A DNA stretch of 64,000 nt, from NCBI RefSeq assembly GCF_020564935.1, contig NZ_JAJCXB010000043.1, positions 1 through 64,000 on the forward strand, read 5' to 3'. Every line of letters begins with the position of its first letter. Positions within the stretch are counted from its first letter, which is position 1. Shown piece after piece: positions 51,838-59,363 of this stretch. The translations under genes were made by a program, and so were the position numbers. Source of the DNA: Streptomyces pinistramenti. Lineage in GTDB: Bacteria; Actinomycetota; Actinomycetes; Streptomycetales; Streptomycetaceae. The notes under the pieces were generated by a model. It searched no databases. It saw only the letters and a program-made list of their open reading frames with translations, and was not told the origin of the DNA.

Positions 51838-54651
51838 ATGCGCTTTCGCGGGAAGTCGATCCGTCGGAAGATCGTGGCGTTGCTGCTCGTGCCGCTGGTG
51901 TCCCTGACGGTCATGTGGGCGTTCGCGACGTATGTCACCGGCCGCGATGCCAACCAGCTGCTCACCGTCGGCCACGTCATCCACCGGCTGGGCAGTCCGG
52001 CCGAAGACGTCGTACAGGACCTCCAGCGCGAGCGCAGGCAGAGTCTGATGTACCTCGCCGACCGGCGCGACGCGGACGCGCTCCCGCAACTGCGGCAGCA
52101 GACCCGCGCCACCGACGAGTCCATCGCCCGGCTGCGCGCCGGAGCCGAAGACCCCGACGTACGCGACGATCTCGGCGGCGCCGCGGGCGCCACCCTGCGC
52201 GCCGCCGTCCGGGCGCTGTCCGAACTCCCCTCCCTGCGCGGGCAGATCGAGAACAACACCGTCTCGCGCGACGAGGCGTTCGCCGCCTACAACGCGATGG
52301 TCGACCCGCACTACGACTTCATCGTCGCGCTGCACGCGCTGGAGAACGTCGAGCTGGACAAGCAGGGCCGCGCCCTCGTCACCCTCACCCGCGCCCGCGA
52401 GTCGCTCTCCCGTGAGGACGCGCTGATGTCGGCGGCCCTCGCCTCCGGCAGCATGAGCAAGAGTGACCTGCGCACCTTCTCCGACGAGGTCGCCGAGCGC
52501 CGGGTCCTGTACCGCACCAGCCTGCCCACCCTGCCCGCCCGCGACCGCGGCCTCTACGAGGACTACTGGCACGCGGCCACGGCGGGCGAACTCGAAGGGT
52601 TCGAGAACGCCGCCGTCGCCGCGGGCGCGGCCGCCGCGCCGCACGCGCTCAACGCCGAACGGTGGGACACCGGGGCGAGCAGGGTGCTCGACGACCTCCA
52701 GCGGATGGGCGAGGAAGCAGGCGAGCGCTACCAGGGCCGGGTCAGGCCGGTCGCGCTGGCCGTCGTGGCCAAGGCGGTGCTCGCCGGCGTGCTCGGCTTC
52801 GTCGCCCTGCTCGTCTCGCTCATCGTCTCCTTCCGCATCGGCCGCCGGCACGTCAAGGACCTCACCCGGCTGCGCAAGGCCGCGCACGAGGTCTCCGGCG
52901 TCCGGCTGCCCAGCGTCATGCGGCGGCTCGCGGCCGGCGAACAGGTCGATGTGGAGACCGAGGCGCCCCGGCTGGAATTCGGCCAGGACGAAACGGGACA
53001 GGTCGGTCAGGCCCTCAACACCCTCCAGCGGGCCGCCATCGAGGCCGCGGTCAAGCAGGCCGACATGCGCCGCGGTGTCTCCGAGGTGTTCGTCAACCTC
53101 GCCCGCCGCAGCCAGGTGCTGCTGCACCGCCAGCTCACCCTCCTGGACGCCATGGAGCGACGCACCGAGGACACCGACGAACTCGCCGACCTCTTCCGCC
53201 TCGACCACATGACCACGCGCATGCGCCGGCACGCGGAGGGCCTGGTGATCCTCTCCGGAGCGGCGCCCTCCCGGCAGTGGCGCAAGCCCGTCCAGCTGAT
53301 GGACGTGGTGCGGGCGGCCGTCGCCGAGGTGGAGGACTACGAGCGGATCGAGGTGCGCCGGCTGCCCCGGCTCGCGGTCGACGGGCCCGCGGTCTCCGAC
53401 CTCACCCACCTGATCGCCGAACTCCTGGAGAACGCCACGGTGTTCTCGCCGCCGCACACCGCCGTCCAGGTCGTCGGCGAACGGGTCGCCAACGGCTTCA
53501 CCCTGGAGATCCACGACCGCGGCCTCGGCATCGCTCCCGACCTCCTGCTCGACGCCAACCTCCGGCTCGCCGAGACCCCCGAGTTCGAACTGTCCGACAC
53601 CGACCGGCTGGGCCTGTTCGTGGTCAGCAGGCTCGCCCAGCGGCAGGCCGTACGCGTCTCCCTCCAGCCCTCGCCGTACGGCGGCACCACCGCCGTGGTC
53701 TTCATCCCGGGCACCATCCTCACCGAGTCCGCCGCGGGCGGCCGCGGGGAGCGCGAGGCGGCCCGCGTGGAGTCGGCGGACGGCCCGGAACTGCCCGCAC
53801 TGGAGCCGGTCATGGGACAGCTCGGCGGCCCGTCACAGGCGGTGGGACGGCGCGCGAGCCGCGTCCCCGCCGCCCTGGACGGGCCCGTCGAACTGGAGCC
53901 GCCGCTCGGCGCCGACGAACTGGACCGGCTCGACGACGAGGACGGCCTCTTCCGCGGCAGGGCACGGGGACGCGGCCGCCGCGGCGCGTCGGCGCCCACC
54001 GGGCCCACGCACTCGCCCGGCATCGCACCGGTACCCAGGCTCGCCGCCGCCGAACAGCACCAGCAGGCCGGCGACCGGACGCCGGGCAGCGACCCCGCCC
54101 CGCTGCCGCGCCGCCGCCCGCGCCCGCCGGTGCTGGTCTCCGACCACGGCCGAACGGTCGAGGACGGCGAGACCCGGGCGCGGGCGGGCGGCCCCGCGCG
54201 CCCGGACCCCGAGCCCGAAAGCGCCCCGCGCGCGGCCGACGAGAGCGGCGATGGGCGGACATCGGACGGGCCGGTGCAGGGCGGGCCCGCGGGCCCGCCC
54301 CCGCCCCGGCAGCAGCCCCCGGCCACCACACCGGGCGGGCTGCCCCGCCGGGTGCGGCAGGCCAGCCTCGCCCCACAGCTCAAGACCGACCCTGCACAGC
54401 AGGCCGAGGACGAACGGCGGGCGGCGCAGGCCGACGACGACCGGGACGCCGAGGCGGTGCGCGCCAGAATGGCCTCGCTCCAGCGCGGCTGGCAGCGCGG
54501 CCGCCGTGACAACGAAGAGTCCGAGGCCGGTGACGGCAGCGCGGACGGCAACGCCCCCCAGGACGGCGGCGCGGACGGCAGTGCCGCACGCGAAGGCGAC
54601 GGCGGGGGCACCACAGCACCAGGAACCACACCGGGAGGGGACGGCCCATGA
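51838..54651 (+). CDS. cvnA: Conservon sensor-kinase-like protein CvnA
   Basis: 937 aa. A transmembrane helix at ~12-33, a NIT-type extracellular sensor (~45-300, with LQRERRQSLMYLADRR), a second helix (~305-330) and a HAMP-like linker precede an HATPase_c domain (~500-640: N-box LIAELLENATVFSPP, G-box EIHDRGLGI). Residues ~640-937 are Pro/Gly/Asp-rich and probably disordered. CvnA proteins lack an obvious response regulator and act with CvnB-D as a membrane-associated GTPase-controlling complex. The stop overlaps cvnB (ATGA). Confidence 0.93.
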   Translation: MRFRGKSIRRKIVALLLVPLVSLTVMWAFATYVTGRDANQLLTVGHVIHRLGSPAEDVVQDLQRERRQSLMYLADRRDADALPQLRQQTRATDESIARLRAGAEDPDVRDDLGGAAGATLRAAVRALSELPSLRGQIENNTVSRDEAFAAYNAMVDPHYDFIVALHALENVELDKQGRALVTLTRARESLSREDALMSAALASGSMSKSDLRTFSDEVAERRVLYRTSLPTLPARDRGLYEDYWHAATAGELEGFENAAVAAGAAAAPHALNAERWDTGASRVLDDLQRMGEEAGERYQGRVRPVALAVVAKAVLAGVLGFVALLVSLIVSFRIGRRHVKDLTRLRKAAHEVSGVRLPSVMRRLAAGEQVDVETEAPRLEFGQDETGQVGQALNTLQRAAIEAAVKQADMRRGVSEVFVNLARRSQVLLHRQLTLLDAMERRTEDTDELADLFRLDHMTTRMRRHAEGLVILSGAAPSRQWRKPVQLMDVVRAAVAEVEDYERIEVRRLPRLAVDGPAVSDLTHLIAELLENATVFSPPHTAVQVVGERVANGFTLEIHDRGLGIAPDLLLDANLRLAETPEFELSDTDRLGLFVVSRLAQRQAVRVSLQPSPYGGTTAVVFIPGTILTESAAGGRGEREAARVESADGPELPALEPVMGQLGGPSQAVGRRASRVPAALDGPVELEPPLGADELDRLDDEDGLFRGRARGRGRRGASAPTGPTHSPGIAPVPRLAAAEQHQQAGDRTPGSDPAPLPRRRPRPPVLVSDHGRTVEDGETRARAGGPARPDPEPESAPRAADESGDGRTSDGPVQGGPAGPPPPRQQPPATTPGGLPRRVRQASLAPQLKTDPAQQAEDERRAAQADDDRDAEAVRARMASLQRGWQRGRRDNEESEAGDGSADGNAPQDGGADGSAAREGDGGGTTAPGTTPGGDGP

Positions 54652-55091
54652 CCGCACCGAAGGCAGCAGCCACCAGCGCATCGGCCTCGCAGGCATCGGG
54701 GGAGCTGAACTGGCTCCTCGACGAGCTGGTCGAACGGGTCGGCAGCATCCGCAAGGCACTCATCCTCTCCAGCGACGGACTGGCCACCGGCGCGTCCAAG
54801 GACCTCACCCGCGAGGACGGCGAGCACCTGGCCGCCGTGGCCTCCGGCTTCCACAGCCTGGCCAAGGGTGTCGGACGGCACTTCGACGCGGGCCGGGTCC
54901 GGCAGACCCTCGTCGAGCTGGACGACGCGTTCCTGTTCGTCAGCGCGGCGGGCGACGGCAGCTGCCTGGCGGTCCTGGCCGACGCGGAGTCCGATGTCGG
55001 CCTGATCGCCTATGAGATGACGCTGCTGGTCAAGCGCGTGGGTACGCACCTGGGCACGGTGCCCCGGAGCGGTCTGCCCACCAGCGGGTGA
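54648..55091 (+). CDS. cvnB: Conservon roadblock/LC7 protein CvnB
   Basis: 147 aa roadblock/LC7-fold protein. ELNWLLDELVERVGSIRKALILSSDGL is the family start, and a second strand set LVELDDAFLFVSAAGDGSCLAVL follows. In conservons this subunit contacts the GTPase CvnD, like MglB with MglA. It is translationally coupled to cvnA by an ATGA overlap and lies 13 bp before cvnC. Confidence 0.93.
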   Translation: MTAPKAAATSASASQASGELNWLLDELVERVGSIRKALILSSDGLATGASKDLTREDGEHLAAVASGFHSLAKGVGRHFDAGRVRQTLVELDDAFLFVSAAGDGSCLAVLADAESDVGLIAYEMTLLVKRVGTHLGTVPRSGLPTSG

Positions 55092-55104
55092 CGACGGTGA
55101 GCGC

Positions 55105-55518
55105 ATGAGCGACCAGGACGACCGGGCCGTGCCCCGTGGCGGAACGGCCCGTTGGTTCGACGACGAGGCGGGGCCCGTCGTCCGCCCGTACGCGATGACC
55201 CGCGGCCGCACCCGTACGGCGGCCGAGGGGCGGCTCGACCTGATCGCGCTGGTGATCGCCGAGAGCCGGGCGGACGGCTCGGTCGGCGACCAGACCCTGT
55301 CGCCCGAACACGTCGACATCGTCGAGCTGTGCCGTCAGGCTCCGCTGTCGGTCGCCGAGCTGGCGGCCGAACTCGACCTGCCTGTCGGGGTCGTCAGGGT
55401 GCTCATCGGTGACCTGCTGGACGGCGATCTGGTGCACGTCAGCCGTCCCGTGCCGCCCGCCGAACTGCCCGACGAGAAGGTCCTGCGTGAGGTGATCGAC
55501 GGCCTGCGTGCCCTGTGA
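55105..55518 (+). CDS. cvnC: Conservon DUF742 protein CvnC
   Basis: 137 aa DUF742 protein. VVRPYAMTRGRTR near residue 30, VELCRQAPLSVAELAAELDLPVGVVRVLIGDLLDGDL (helix-turn-helix-like) and the end LPDEKVLREVIDGLRAL are typical. It is the third member of cvnABC. In almost all conservons the CvnD GTPase gene follows immediately and overlaps; here a strong terminator follows instead and cvnD is about 2 kb away. Confidence 0.93.
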   Translation: MSDQDDRAVPRGGTARWFDDEAGPVVRPYAMTRGRTRTAAEGRLDLIALVIAESRADGSVGDQTLSPEHVDIVELCRQAPLSVAELAAELDLPVGVVRVLIGDLLDGDLVHVSRPVPPAELPDEKVLREVIDGLRAL

Positions 55519-55531
55519 GCCGCCCGGCCGT

Positions 55532-55588
55532 GCCCGACGCCCGTGCCGCTCCTCCGGAACCCCCGGAGCGGCGGCACGGGCGTCGGGC
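55532..55588 (+). terminator. Strong hairpin after cvnC
   Basis: GCCCGACGCCCGTGCCGC pairs with GCGGC-GGCACGGGCGTCGGGC, leaving one 3-nt bulge, and a smaller TCCGG/CCGGA pairing closes the loop. It starts 14 nt after the cvnC stop and should end the cvnABC transcript. Confidence 0.75.
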
Positions 55589-55710
55589 GTTGCGGGGCGG
55601 CGCGCCGTGCGGCAGGCGCCGGACGGGCCTGCGGCCAGGGGTCGTTGAGCATCGGGCGTCACCTTGTTACGGTCCTGTTGAGCAGCTGTCAACAAGAGGA
55701 GAGTGCCGCC

Positions 55711-56580
55711 ATGGCCACGGATACGTCGCCGCACCCCTTCGAGCGCCTGGAGATCCGGGTCGGCCCGTACACCTACGACGCCCTGGCCGCCGGGCCCGCC
55801 GACGGTGAATTCGTCCTGCTGCTGCACGGCTGGCCGGAGTTCGCCGACTCCTGGTCCGAGGTACTCCCCGCCCTGGCGGCGGCCGGCTACCGCGCCGTCG
55901 CCGTCGACCAGCGCGGCTACTCGCCCGGCGCCCGCCCGGCACAGGTCACCGACTACGCCGTGCCCGAACTCGTCGCCGACGCGCTCGCGTTCGCCGACTC
56001 CCAGGGCGCCGGCCGCTTCCACCTCGTCTCCCACGACTGGGGCGGCATGGTCGCCTGGGCGCTGGCCGCCGCCCACCCCGCCCGGCTGAAGTCGCTGACC
56101 GTACTGGCCACCCCGCACCCCGCAGCCCTCGGCCACGAGGCGGCCAAGGGCACCGACCAGTACAACCGGCAGGAGTACATCCGCCTCTTCCGCACCCCCG
56201 GCGACGTGGCCGAACAGACCCTGCTCGCCGACGGCGCCGCCTGGCTGCGCGCGGCCTACGGCGGCAAGGTGCCCGCCCCGCTGGTCGACGCCAACATCCG
56301 CAGGCTCTCCGAGCCCGGCGCCCTGACCGCCACCCTCAACTGGTACCGGGCGCCCGGCAAGACCCTCGCGGTGCCGGCCGGACGGATCTCCGTGCCCACC
56401 CTCTACATGTGGGGCAGCGAGGACATCGCGCTGGGCCGTGCCGCCGCCGAGGCCACGGGGGAGTGGGTGGACGGGCCGTACCACTTCGAGGTGCTCGAAG
56501 GCGTCAGCCACTGGCTGCCCGAAGAGGTCCCCGACCAGGTCAATCCGGCGATCGTCGAGCATCTCGGCCGCTACAACTGA
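55711..56580 (+). CDS. Epoxide-hydrolase-like alpha/beta hydrolase
   Basis: 289 aa from an ATG with AAGAGGAGAG upstream. The HGWPE oxyanion motif (39-43), nucleophile D109 in SHDWGG, and catalytic H267 in EGVSHWLPEE are those of soluble epoxide hydrolases and haloalkane dehalogenase relatives; the Asp nucleophile rather than Ser supports this. The acid residue is likely in GSEDIALG. The substrate is unknown. It sits between cvnC and the displaced cvnD and is followed by a TetR gene, so the pair looks like an insertion into the conservon. Confidence 0.88.
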   Translation: MATDTSPHPFERLEIRVGPYTYDALAAGPADGEFVLLLHGWPEFADSWSEVLPALAAAGYRAVAVDQRGYSPGARPAQVTDYAVPELVADALAFADSQGAGRFHLVSHDWGGMVAWALAAAHPARLKSLTVLATPHPAALGHEAAKGTDQYNRQEYIRLFRTPGDVAEQTLLADGAAWLRAAYGGKVPAPLVDANIRRLSEPGALTATLNWYRAPGKTLAVPAGRISVPTLYMWGSEDIALGRAAAEATGEWVDGPYHFEVLEGVSHWLPEEVPDQVNPAIVEHLGRYN

Positions 56581-56644
56581 CCCGCCGCGGGCCGGGGTAC
56601 GGCGCGCCCGCCCCGGCCCGCACGGCCCGCCGTACACTGCGGGC

Positions 56645-57262
56645 ATGTCCGGCAAGCGCGTCACCCGCCTCACCCCCGACCAGCGGCGCGAGCAACTGGT
56701 CGGCATCGGTCTGGAGATGCTCGCCGACCGCTCCCTGGACGAACTGTCCACCGACGAAGTGGCCCGCCGCGCCGGCATCTCCCGCGGCCTGCTCTTCCAC
56801 TACTTCGACTCCAAGCGCGACTTCTACCGCGCCGTCGTCCGCACCGCCTGCGCCCACTTCACCGACGCCACCGACCCCGACCCGGCACTCCAACCGGTCC
56901 CCTGGATGCGGGCCTTCATCACCGGCTTCGTCGACTACGTCCTGGAACACCGGCAGATCCATCTCGCGCTGGTCCGCGGCGCGGCCGGCAGCCATCCCGC
57001 GGTCACCGACATCCTCGGCGAGACCCGCGACGTCCTCGCCGGCCGGCTGTGCGAGGGCCGGCGCAGGCTCGGTATGCCCGACACCCCGCGGAGCGCCGTG
57101 GCCTCCCGCGCCTGGATGGCGTTCGCCGAGGAAGCGGTCATCAGCTGGCCGTCCGGAGAGGCCGACGGCCGCGACGAGCTGTGCGCCTTCGTGGAGTCCG
57201 GCCTCGTCGGCCTCCTGGACATCCTCGACCGGGACCGGCCGGTGGTACTCGGACCGCGCTGA
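56645..57262 (+). CDS. TetR family transcriptional regulator
   Basis: 205 aa. The helix-turn-helix (~12-60: REQLVGIGLEMLADRSLDELSTDEVARRAGISRGLLFHYF) is typical of TetR proteins; the C-terminal domain is not assignable. A TACACT box (56633-56638) lies 6 nt before the ATG, suggesting a leaderless transcript. GTACGGC (56597-56603) and GCCGTAC (56629-56635) form a spaced inverted repeat there that may be an autoregulatory site. It probably regulates the adjacent epoxide-hydrolase-like gene. Confidence 0.88.
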   Translation: MSGKRVTRLTPDQRREQLVGIGLEMLADRSLDELSTDEVARRAGISRGLLFHYFDSKRDFYRAVVRTACAHFTDATDPDPALQPVPWMRAFITGFVDYVLEHRQIHLALVRGAAGSHPAVTDILGETRDVLAGRLCEGRRRLGMPDTPRSAVASRAWMAFAEEAVISWPSGEADGRDELCAFVESGLVGLLDILDRDRPVVLGPR

Positions 57263-57476
57263 CCCCGGACCGCGGCGCCCGCAACTCGCCGTACATCGCG
57301 CCCCTTTCGGGGCACTTGGGACGACAGGGCCGCCCGACGGCGATCCGCGCCGCACCTCAAGTGGGCGCCACGGAGCGCACGTTGTACGGTTTCCTTGCAG
57401 CCGCAGGCCGGTCACCTGCCCTCACCGCTCGTGCGTGAGGTCCGCTGTACACACGGCACTACGGGAGAAGAGGCCC

Positions 57477-58088
57477 ATGGTCTTCGGGCGTTCTGAGCGC
57501 CGCCGCCGGTCCGCCGCCGCCGATCCGATGACGCTCAAGATCCTTGTCGCGGGCGGCTTCGGCGTGGGCAAGACGACGCTGGTCGGCGCGGTCAGCGAGA
57601 TCAAACCCCTGCGTACGGAGGAGCGGCTCACCGAAGCGGGCCGCCCGGTCGACGACCTCGACGGTGTGGAGAGCAAGACCACCACCACCGTCGCGATGGA
57701 CTTCGGCCGGATCACCGTCAACGACGAGCTGGTCCTCTACCTCTTCGGCACACCGGGACAGGACCGCTTCTGGTTCCTGTGGGACGAGCTGGCGCTCGGC
57801 GCGCTGGGCGCCGTCGTCCTCGCCGACACCCGCAGACTCGCCGACTCCTTCGCCGCCATCGACTACTTCGAGCGCCGCGGCCTGCCCTTCACCGTCGCCG
57901 TCAACTGCTTCGACGACGCCGACCACCATCCCTCGGACGCGGTGCGCGACGCGCTGGACCTGGACCCCGAGGTGCCGGTGATGCTCTGCGACGCCCGGCA
58001 CAAGGAGTCGGTACGCGACGTGCTGATCGCCGTCGTCCAGCACGCGATGGACGTCAGCTCCCGGCAGCAGGAACCGGCACTGCCCTGA
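57477..58088 (+). CDS. cvnD: Conservon GTPase CvnD, separated from cvnABC
   Basis: 203 aa small GTPase of the conservon/MglA-like type. The P-loop is GGFGVGKTT (26-34, K32), the switch II/G3 motif is TPGQDRFWF, and the G4 motif reads NCFD in place of NKxD, as in other CvnD proteins. GGGAGAAGAGG precedes the ATG. It should work with CvnA-C, but it is not next to them: an epoxide hydrolase and a TetR gene lie between. It could therefore be expressed independently, or belong to another conservon. Confidence 0.92.
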   Translation: MVFGRSERRRRSAAADPMTLKILVAGGFGVGKTTLVGAVSEIKPLRTEERLTEAGRPVDDLDGVESKTTTTVAMDFGRITVNDELVLYLFGTPGQDRFWFLWDELALGALGAVVLADTRRLADSFAAIDYFERRGLPFTVAVNCFDDADHHPSDAVRDALDLDPEVPVMLCDARHKESVRDVLIAVVQHAMDVSSRQQEPALP

Positions 58089-58256
58089 GCTTGTCGTGTA
58101 TCCGGTTCGCCGGGGTTCGTGCCCACCCTGCGGTGGACGGGACGGCCGAACGCCTCGCCAGTGGCAAGCACGCTGCCCACGTCATGACGGGCGGTGGGGC
58201 GACGGTTCTTCGAACCGGTGGCCGACCAGGGCCGGGACGGGACGGTTTCGGTGCAC

Positions 58257-58274
58257 CGGCCGGAGAGCCGGCCG
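58257..58274. terminator. Weak hairpin in the cvnD-phosphotransferase gap
   Basis: CGGCCGG-AGAG-CCGGCCG is a perfect 7-bp stem. Another 6-bp hairpin, CGGTTC-TTC-GAACCG, lies at 58203-58217. One or both may end the cvnD transcript; the rest of this 255-bp gap shows nothing recognisable. Confidence 0.35.
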
Positions 58275-58343
58275 CCGGGCACAGGTTTCCGAACCCTCTA
58301 CGGACGCGCTCGGGTGTCAGCCATCCAACTACCGTTGCTCCAC

Positions 58344-59285
58344 ATGACAGCCACCGAGATGGACATCACCAAGGAATTGATCCGGGATCTGCTGCGCGAG
58401 CAGCACCCCGATCTGGCGGATCGCCCTGTGAGGCTCGGAGCGCGTGGCTGGGACAACCAAGTGTGGCGGCTCGGCGACGACCTCGCCGTCCGGTTGCCCT
58501 GGGCGACGCAGTCTGCGGACGCGCTGCTGCGCAAGGAACACGCCTGGCTGCCCCTCCTCGCCCCGCACCTTCCTCTGCCGGTCCCCGTCCCGCAGCGTCT
58601 TGGTGAGCCCTCCGAACGGTTTCCGCGGCCCTGGCTCGTCACCACCTGGGTACCGGGCGATCCTGCCGACCGCGCCCCCGCGACGCGCGCCGCGGAGGCG
58701 GCCGTCACCTTGGCCGCCTTCCTGACAGCCCTTCACCGCCCCGCTCCCGACGAGGCTCCCGCGGGCCGGGACCGCGGGGGCCCGCTGGCCGACACCGCCG
58801 AACCCTTCGCGCAATGGCTCGCCTCGGCCGCCGAACTGGGGCTGATCCGCGACCCGGACGCCGTCCGTGCGGTCTGGGAGGACGCCGCCGCCGCGCCCGA
58901 GTGGGCAGGCCCACGTCTCTGGCTCCACGGTGACCTGCACCCAGCCAACATCCTGACCACGAACGGCACCTTCTGCGGCGTGATCGACTTCGGCGACCTG
59001 TTCGCCGGCGACCCCGCCTGCGACCTCGCCGCCGCCTGGATCCTGCTGCCGGACGGCGCCATCGACCGCTTCCGCGACGCTTACCGGCCGAGCCCGGACG
59101 CCGCGACCCTGCGCCGCGCCCGCGGCTGGGCGGTGCTGCGCGCCCTCGCCGGCATCCATATCGGAGACGCCGGAGTACACGGCCGCCCCGGAGGCAAGCC
59201 CACCTGGGGCCCACCCGCCCACGCCGCACTGCAACGCCTCACCGCATCCGTCCACCAGCGATCAAACATCCCGGCGGGAGGTTGA
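58344..59285 (+). CDS. Aminoglycoside-phosphotransferase-fold kinase
   Basis: 313 aa from the ATG at 58344; another ATG lies 5 codons downstream. The catalytic loop is LWLHGDLHPANIL (~190) and the metal-binding Asp is in CGVIDFGDLFAGDPACDLA (~210), giving the Brenner HGDxxxxN signature complete. GWDNQVWRLGDDLAVRLPW is the ATP-binding start of the APH family. Members phosphorylate antibiotics or metabolites such as homoserine, choline or macrolides; this one is typical of the broad bacterial group with unknown substrate. It ends at a hairpin facing a convergent gene. Confidence 0.88.
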   Translation: MTATEMDITKELIRDLLREQHPDLADRPVRLGARGWDNQVWRLGDDLAVRLPWATQSADALLRKEHAWLPLLAPHLPLPVPVPQRLGEPSERFPRPWLVTTWVPGDPADRAPATRAAEAAVTLAAFLTALHRPAPDEAPAGRDRGGPLADTAEPFAQWLASAAELGLIRDPDAVRAVWEDAAAAPEWAGPRLWLHGDLHPANILTTNGTFCGVIDFGDLFAGDPACDLAAAWILLPDGAIDRFRDAYRPSPDAATLRRARGWAVLRALAGIHIGDAGVHGRPGGKPTWGPPAHAALQRLTASVHQRSNIPAGG

Positions 59286-59304
59286 AGAACAAGCTGAGAG
59301 CCGG

Positions 59305-59340
59305 TGTCCGAACCCCGGCCGGGCGCCGGGGGTTCGGACA
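59305..59340. terminator. Bidirectional terminator
   Basis: TGTCCGAACCCCGGC (59305-59319) pairs with GCCGGGGGTTCGGACA (59325-59340) with one bulged G. It is located between the convergent phosphotransferase and EAL-CBS-GGDEF genes. Confidence 0.75.
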
Positions 59341-59363
59341 GGGGCTCTGACGGCCGCAGGGCC

